From: Microcoleus sp. CSU_2_2
GTDB taxonomy: Bacteria > Cyanobacteriota > Cyanobacteriia > Cyanobacteriales > Microcoleaceae
NCBI GenBank assembly: GCA_012035135.1
Contig: JAAUPI010000020.1
Span: forward strand, 1-38,290
DNA: 38,290 bases
Direction: 5' to 3'
A program made the position numbers and the translations under genes. Shown here piece by piece: positions 33,982 to 38,290 of the stretch. The stretch's first letter is position 1. Every line of letters begins with the position of its first letter. The notes beneath the pieces were generated by a model. That model made no database searches and was not told the DNA's origin. It saw only the letters and a program-made list of their open reading frames with translations.

Positions 33982-35400
33982 ATGAAAGTAACCCAGGAAA
34001 AACTTCCAGCCAGCCAAATCGGTCTGGAAATCGAAATTCCCTCAGAAAAGTCAAAACAAGCCTACGAGCAGGTAATTAAACAATTTGCTCGCGATGCCAA
34101 CATTCCTGGGTTCCGCAAAGGCAAAGTTCCCCGCCAAGTTTTGTTGCAACGCCTCGGGCAGACTCGCTTAAAGGCCGCGGCTTTGGAAGATTTGATCAAT
34201 GACTCGCTCCAGAAAGCTCTCGAACAAGAAAAAATTCAGGCAATTGGTAGTTTTGAACTCCGAACCGAGTTTGAAGAGTTATTGGCTAAGTTTGACCCGG
34301 AACAGCCTCTGACGTTTTCAGCTAAAGTTGACGTAGCACCAGAAGTCAAAATGGGTCAGTACGCGGGCTTGCAGCTTAAAGCAGAGGAAGCTAAGTATGA
34401 CGAGGCTCAAGTAGAAGAGGTACTGGCAAAATATCGATCGGACAAAGCTACTTTAATTCCGGTAGAAGGCAGACCAGCTCAATTGGGAGATATTGCTTTA
34501 GTTGATTTCTCCGGCCGCTTCGCAGAAGCACCAGAAGGCGAAACTCCCGCAGAAATCCCCGGCGGGCAAGCCGAAGACTTTCAAGTAGAATTGTCGGAAA
34601 ATCAGTTTGTACCGGGCTTTATTCAAGGCATGATCGGCATGAATTCGGGAGAAACCAGAGAAGTTCCTGTGGAATTTCCCGAAGAGTACAGCAGTGAAGA
34701 GTTAGCCGGACAGTCGGCAGTTTTTACGATTACTCTGAAAGAACTTAAGGAAAAAGAATTGCCGGAGTTGGACGACGACTTCGCCCAAGAAGTGAGCGAG
34801 TTTGAAACCTTAGCAGAATTGCGCGAATCCCTCGAAACTAGGTTTAAAGCAGACCAAGACAACAAAACGTCAGCTAATAAGGAACGCGCTATATTAGAAG
34901 CACTGGTGCAGCTAGTAGAAGCAGAAATTCCTGAAACAATGCTCGATCGCGAAATCGATTTCTTGCTGAATCAACAAGCCGTCCAGTTGAAAAATTATGG
35001 CATAGATGTCAACCAACTCTTTACCCAAGAAACGATCGGACCGATGCGGGAACGCTTGCGTCCCGAAGCAATTGAGCGGATCAAACACACTTTAGCTCTC
35101 GCAGAAATAGCCAAGCTGGAATCTTTGTCTGTTGAAGAATCAGAAGTTTCAGCAGAAGTAGCAAGAGTCAGAAAGCAGTTTCCGAAAGGAGATTTTGACC
35201 CCCAAAGGTTGCTGGAATTTGTACGCGAAGACTTGCTGAAACAAAAAACCCTTAAATGGTTGGAAGAACATGGGACGATCGAACTCGTACCTGAAGGCTC
35301 TCTGACTCCGACAGTAGACGAATCTGATGCCGACGAAGATGATGAAGAAACATCAGAAGCAGCCACGAGCGTTGAAGTTGAAGTTGTAGGAGAAGATTAG
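33982..35400 (+). CDS. tig: Trigger factor
   Basis: This is a ribosome-bound chaperone with peptidyl-prolyl isomerase activity that meets nascent chains at the exit tunnel. The N-terminal ribosome-binding domain carries the GFRKGKVPR signature (40-48). The FKBP-type domain spans about 160-245 (GDIALVDFSGRF, FVPGFIQGMIGMNSGETREV), followed by the helical chaperone domain. The last ~30 residues are highly acidic (DESDADEDDEETSEAATSVE). At 472 residues the length is typical. First gene of tig-clpP-clpX; a MITE lies between tig and clpP. Confidence 0.97.
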   Translation: MKVTQEKLPASQIGLEIEIPSEKSKQAYEQVIKQFARDANIPGFRKGKVPRQVLLQRLGQTRLKAAALEDLINDSLQKALEQEKIQAIGSFELRTEFEELLAKFDPEQPLTFSAKVDVAPEVKMGQYAGLQLKAEEAKYDEAQVEEVLAKYRSDKATLIPVEGRPAQLGDIALVDFSGRFAEAPEGETPAEIPGGQAEDFQVELSENQFVPGFIQGMIGMNSGETREVPVEFPEEYSSEELAGQSAVFTITLKELKEKELPELDDDFAQEVSEFETLAELRESLETRFKADQDNKTSANKERAILEALVQLVEAEIPETMLDREIDFLLNQQAVQLKNYGIDVNQLFTQETIGPMRERLRPEAIERIKHTLALAEIAKLESLSVEESEVSAEVARVRKQFPKGDFDPQRLLEFVREDLLKQKTLKWLEEHGTIELVPEGSLTPTVDESDADEDDEETSEAATSVEVEVVGED

Positions 35401-35432
35401 TACCCGTATCATTTTCGGTGGCATCTAAACAA

Positions 35433-35503
35433 TAGACATCTCCCAAAAAGTAGGTTTTGAACAGGCATCCTGCCTGTTCCACAAAAATTATAGGAGATGT
35501 CTA
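35433..35503. repeat. 71-bp MITE with TAGACATCTCC ends (copy 1)
   Basis: TAGACATCTCC at 35433-35443 faces GGAGATGTCTA at 35493-35503. Inside is a hairpin, GAACAGGCA-TCC-TGCCTGTTC (35459-35479). The same ends bound a larger copy at 37997-38162. Confidence 0.8.
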
Positions 35504-35520
35504 ATATATTTGGTTGATAT

Positions 35521-35549
35521 ACTCCCCGGCCTAAAAGGCGCGGGGATTA
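35521..35549. repeat. CTCCCCGGCCTAAAAGGCGCGGGGA hairpin
   Basis: A GC-rich stem-loop with one bulged or mismatched position (CCCC-GCC ... GGC-GGGG) lies in the tig-clpP gap. Hairpins of this type occur at ends of IS200/IS605-like elements; no transposase or TnpB is adjacent, so at most it is a relic. It could also act as an attenuator before clpP. Confidence 0.4.
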
Positions 35550-35736
35550 TTGACACTTCATCGAGATGCGCTACAAGTAGTCTTACCTTCTCTCTGTGTC
35601 CGTTTAGAGTCGTGGCGACATCCCATCCCGAATTTTCCCCATCTTCAGTCCTGGTAAGGCATAATAGCTAAAAGCTGGCAGCTTAATTTCAAGCAAAATC
35701 AGCCACAGATTGTTTAGAATCCTTGACTGGTGTCTT

Positions 35737-36426
35737 ATGGTTGAATCTCAATCTTCCAACTACCTAATTGCAAGCTATAACGATTTTGAGGTCAGCTCCG
35801 GCCCCAGCAATGTAGTGCCGATGGTACTCGAACAGTCTGGGATGGGCGAGCGAGCCTTTGATATCTACTCGCGCTTGCTGCGGGAGCGAATCGTGTTTTT
35901 AGGAACTCCCGTAAACGACGAGGTAGCTGACTCGATCGTAGCTCAGTTACTCTATCTAGATGCCGAAGACCCGGAAAAAGACATCCAGATGTACATCAAT
36001 TCTCCAGGTGGCTCGGTGACTGCGGGCATGGCAATTTATGACACGATGCAGCAAATCCGCCCGGATGTGGTAACGATTTGTTACGGTTTGGCTGCGAGTA
36101 TGGGTGCATTTCTACTGACAGCAGGAGCCGCCGGTAAGCGGATGTCTCTTCCCAGTTCGAGAATTATGATTCACCAGCCACTGGGAGGCGCTCAAGGTCA
36201 AGCAGTTGATATTGAGATTCAAGCCAAAGAAATCCTTTATCATAAGCGTAAGCTGAATGAACTGTTAGCGCACCACACAGGTCAACCGCTCGATAAATTA
36301 GAGACCGATACCGATCGCGACTTTTTCATGTCAGCGGCTGAGGCTAAAGATTATGGGTTAGTCGATCGAGTCATCGCTAGGGAAAATCTTCCGGCGGCGG
36401 GAGAGAATGTTACTCCAATGAAATAA
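35737..36426 (+). CDS. clpP: ATP-dependent Clp protease proteolytic subunit
   Basis: ClpP is the serine peptidase of the Clp complex; it degrades substrates unfolded by ClpX or ClpC. The triad with the start at 35737 is S121 ([12 protein letters not shown]), H146 ([10 protein letters not shown]) and D195 (TDRDFFMS). [16 protein letters not shown] lines the substrate strand. The open frame begins at TTG 35710, but the ATG at 35737 ([10 protein letters not shown]) is preferable and gives 229 residues. The first ~28 residues are longer than in E. coli, and [16 protein letters not shown] could also be the true beginning of the mature part. It lies 9 bp before clpX and is surely co-transcribed with it. 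Confidence 0.96.
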   Translation: MVESQSSNYLIASYNDFEVSSGPSNVVPMVLEQSGMGERAFDIYSRLLRERIVFLGTPVNDEVADSIVAQLLYLDAEDPEKDIQMYINSPGGSVTAGMAIYDTMQQIRPDVVTICYGLAASMGAFLLTAGAAGKRMSLPSSRIMIHQPLGGAQGQAVDIEIQAKEILYHKRKLNELLAHHTGQPLDKLETDTDRDFFMSAAEAKDYGLVDRVIARENLPAAGENVTPMK

Positions 36427-36435
36427 GAGGCTGTT

Positions 36436-37773
36436 ATGTCTAAATACGACTCCCATCTAAAATGTTCCTTTTGTGGCAAGTCTCAAGAGCAGGTGCGCAA
36501 GTTGATCGCAGGGCCAGGTGTGTATATCTGCGACGAATGTGTTGACTTGTGCAATGAAATTTTAGATGAGGAGTTGTTTGACTCCAGTACAGTACCCGCA
36601 GCGGCACCGAAGCCTGAAACACCTCAAAAACGTCGAGCTACTTCTGGCAAAAGTATGTCGATGAGCCAAATTCCGAAGCCGAGGGAAATTAAAAATTACC
36701 TCGATGAAAACGTGATCGGCCAAAATGAGGCGAAAAAGGTGCTGTCGGTGGCGGTTTACAACCACTACAAGCGCTTGAGTTTTATTCATGCCAAAAATAG
36801 TGGCAAGCACCCACCGGAAGAAGTAGAACTGCAAAAGTCAAATATTCTGTTAATCGGGCCGACTGGCTGCGGGAAAACTCTGCTGGCTCAGACTTTGGCA
36901 GATATGCTGGATGTGCCGTTTGCGGTGGCTGACGCGACGACGCTGACGGAAGCGGGCTACGTCGGGGAAGATGTGGAAAATATTTTGCTGCGACTGCTGC
37001 AAGTGGCAGATATGGATGTGGAAGAGGCGCAGCGGGGCATAATTTATATTGATGAAATTGACAAAATTGCCCGTAAGAGCGAAAATCCTTCGATTACGCG
37101 GGATGTGTCGGGTGAAGGGGTGCAGCAGGCGCTGTTGAAGATGTTGGAGGGGACGATCGCAAATGTACCTCCCCAAGGCGGCCGCAAGCATCCCTATCAA
37201 GATTGCATCCAAATTGATACTAGCAATATCATGTTTATTTGCGGTGGCGCTTTTGTTGGTCTGGACAAGGTGGTAGAGCAGAGAACGGGCAAAAAGTCAA
37301 TGGGTTTTATTCAACCCGGAGAAGCTCAACCAAAGGAAAAGCGGGCAGCCGATGTTCTCAAGCAACTGGAACCAGACGATTTGGTGAAGTTTGGGATGAT
37401 TCCTGAGTTTATTGGGCGGGTACCGGTGGCGGCGGTGGTAGATCCGTTGGATGAGGAGACGCTGATGGCGATTTTGACGGAACCGCGCAATGCTTTGGTT
37501 AAGCAGTATCAAAAGCTGTTGAAGATGGACAGCGTACAGTTAGAGTTTAAGACGGATGCAATTCGGGCGATCGCCCAGGAGGCGTATCGGCGCAAAACAG
37601 GGGCGCGGGCGCTGCGGGGAATTGTGGAAGAATTGATGTTGGATGTGATGTACGAGTTGCCATCGCGCAAGGATGTCGCCCGCTGTATGATTACTAAGGA
37701 AATGGTAGAGAAGCGATCGACTGCTGAGTTATTGGTACTTCCGTCTTCGCTACCAAAACCGGAGTCGGCTTAA
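36436..37773 (+). CDS. clpX: ATP-dependent Clp protease ATP-binding subunit ClpX
   Basis: ClpX is a AAA+ unfoldase that feeds ClpP. The N-terminal zinc domain has C10, C13, C32 and C35 ([19 protein letters not shown]). Walker A is GPTGCGKT (141-148), Walker [10 protein letters not shown] (202-210), the pore loop GYVGED, and sensor II lies in KTGARALRG. The loop that docks on ClpP is usually IGF; here it is MGF (289-291, [11 protein letters not shown]), a conservative change. At 445 residues the length is normal. ATG at 36436, 9 bp after clpP; the spacer AGAGGCTGTT provides a weak ribosome binding site. Confidence 0.97.
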   Translation: MSKYDSHLKCSFCGKSQEQVRKLIAGPGVYICDECVDLCNEILDEELFDSSTVPAAAPKPETPQKRRATSGKSMSMSQIPKPREIKNYLDENVIGQNEAKKVLSVAVYNHYKRLSFIHAKNSGKHPPEEVELQKSNILLIGPTGCGKTLLAQTLADMLDVPFAVADATTLTEAGYVGEDVENILLRLLQVADMDVEEAQRGIIYIDEIDKIARKSENPSITRDVSGEGVQQALLKMLEGTIANVPPQGGRKHPYQDCIQIDTSNIMFICGGAFVGLDKVVEQRTGKKSMGFIQPGEAQPKEKRAADVLKQLEPDDLVKFGMIPEFIGRVPVAAVVDPLDEETLMAILTEPRNALVKQYQKLLKMDSVQLEFKTDAIRAIAQEAYRRKTGARALRGIVEELMLDVMYELPSRKDVARCMITKEMVEKRSTAELLVLPSSLPKPESA

Positions 37774-37920
37774 AAGTTTTGATAATTGTAAATAAGCCTT
37801 TCAGGGGCGGGCTAGGAGCAACGACCCACAAGCAATAATGTTTATTGTGGAACAAGCAAGAGGCTTGTTGCCCCATGCCAAATGCTTTTCGATAGCTCAG
37901 GACAAAGCTAATGACTAATG

Positions 37921-37983
37921 GTAAGGTGCGTCGCTCATAGATTGTCGATTTTTTGAGGGATTCAAGGTCGCGACGCACCCTAC
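37921..37983. repeat. GTAGGGTGCGTCGC inverted-repeat element, copy 3
   Basis: GTAAGGTGCGTCGC (37921-37934) faces GCGACGCACCCTAC (37970-37983). The spacer is 35 bp. Compare copies at 11801 and 24288. Single ATGACTA units flank it on both sides. Confidence 0.8.
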
Positions 37984-37996
37984 GACTAATGACTAA

Positions 37997-38162
37997 TAGA
38001 CATCTCCTAAAAAGAATCTTAAGCCATTCGATCGATGTAGGGGTGAAGCATTTGGGCGATAGTCTGTGTCCCCAACCCTCTTAGTTTGTTTCCAAATGCT
38101 TCACCCTCCCCCGCAGATCGATCTCGATCGCGATCGCCTAATTTCTTTTTAGGAGATGTCTA
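37997..38162. mobile_element. 166-bp MITE with perfect 20-bp terminal inverted repeats (copy 2)
   Basis: TAGACATCTCCTAAAAAGAA at 37997-38016 is the exact reverse complement of 38143-38162. The inside is non-coding and holds an ATCGATC/HIP1-rich segment. The TA at each outer end may be a target duplication, as for IS630/Tc1-type elements, leaving GACATCTCC as the true tip. The 71-bp copy at 35433 shares the ends but not the interior. Confidence 0.8.
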
Positions 38163-38208
38163 ACCCACATTCCGCAGGTGCGATCGCCCGATCGAGTATT
38201 TTTAAAAG

Positions 38209-38290
38209 ATGAGCAAAATTGAAGCGTCTGATATTAGAGTACAGGATCTTGACCACTGCGGGTTAATTGCTGGCATCTGCGATGATATGG
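38209..38290 (+). CDS. N-terminus of an IS1634-family (DUF4277) transposase, cut by the window edge
   Basis: The ATG at 38209 opens MSKIEASDIRVQDLDHCGLI then AGICDDM. The VQDLDHCGLIAGICDDMG pattern matches the start of DUF4277 transposases of IS1634-type elements (usually V-Q-D-I/L-D-H-L-G-I-V-A-G). Only 27 residues are inside the window, so intactness cannot be judged. AAAAGATG gives a minimal ribosome binding context. Confidence 0.7.
   Translation, partial: MSKIEASDIRVQDLDHCGLIAGICDDM

Noticed and set aside
35521-35549. Active IS200/IS605 end or TnpB guide RNA
   Set aside because: The hairpin resembles such ends, but there is no TnpA or TnpB reading frame between tig and clpP, so it was kept only as a repeat.
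1-38290. Frequent GCGATCGC octamers as regulatory sites
   Set aside because: This is the HIP1 motif spread through many cyanobacterial genomes, in genes and gaps alike; it marks the lineage rather than local control.
1-38290. tRNA, rRNA, riboswitch
   Set aside because: I looked through the intergenic regions for tRNA-like cloverleaf signatures (for example GGTTCGAATCC loops) and known riboswitch cores and recognised none. Small RNAs without sequence signatures cannot be excluded by eye.

Overview
The window looks like chromosomal DNA of a filamentous cyanobacterium, probably of the Oscillatoriales (Microcoleus/Oscillatoria/Phormidium type). The evidence is the high density of HIP1 sites (GCGATCGC), a DesA-type acyl-lipid desaturase, an SLH-domain porin, a DUF1517 protein, the tig-clpP-clpX block divergent from asd-dapA-RNase J, and many cyanobacterial intergenic palindromes and heptamer repeats. 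This taxonomic call is inference; there is no rRNA in the window.

Layout. (1) 1-540: the tail of a flavin-dependent oxidoreductase and a small inverted-repeat element. (2) 540-11750: an accessory island for a ribosomally made, post-translationally modified peptide (RiPP). On the minus strand lie a LanT-type exporter with a C39 leader peptidase and a LanM lanthipeptide synthetase. On the plus strand lie an SLH/OprB porin, a TfuA-like protein and a YcaO enzyme. A perfect 7-1-7 Fur-box-like palindrome sits between the two arms. LanM carries an apparent frameshift near its start and has lost two of its three cyclase zinc ligands. I find no precursor peptide. The right edge of the island abuts two gene fragments (a metal ABC transporter ATPase and a Crp-family regulator), which suggests a deletion scar. 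(3) 12-15 kb: thrC, a small conserved protein and desA. (4) 15.0-19.6 kb: a second accessory module. It holds a ParA ATPase fused to an N-terminal PD-(D/E)XK nuclease domain, two ParB-like coiled-coil proteins that end in different putative nucleic-acid-binding domains, and a Uma2-family nuclease. (5) 19.6-29 kb: a CHASE2-GGDEF-EAL protein, dapB, a two-helix membrane protein, hemB, a DUF1517 protein, a cyclic-nucleotide-domain protein and an amidase with a substituted metal ligand. (6) 29.2-37.8 kb: core block asd-dapA-RNase J (minus) divergent from tig-clpP-clpX (plus). RNase J seems to have lost its basic tail through a late frameshift. (7) 37.8-38.3 kb: repeats, a MITE with 20-bp terminal inverted repeats, and the start of an IS1634-type transposase.

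How genes work together. Asd, DapA, DapB and ThrC are all aspartate-pathway enzymes (lysine/diaminopimelate and threonine branches) but lie in separate transcription units. Trigger factor, ClpP and ClpX form a protein-quality unit. The most unusual parts are the possibly iron-controlled RiPP island, which combines lanthipeptide and YcaO/TfuA chemistry, and the nuclease-ParA/ParB/ParB module. At least six interspersed repeat families are present, several in more than one copy.
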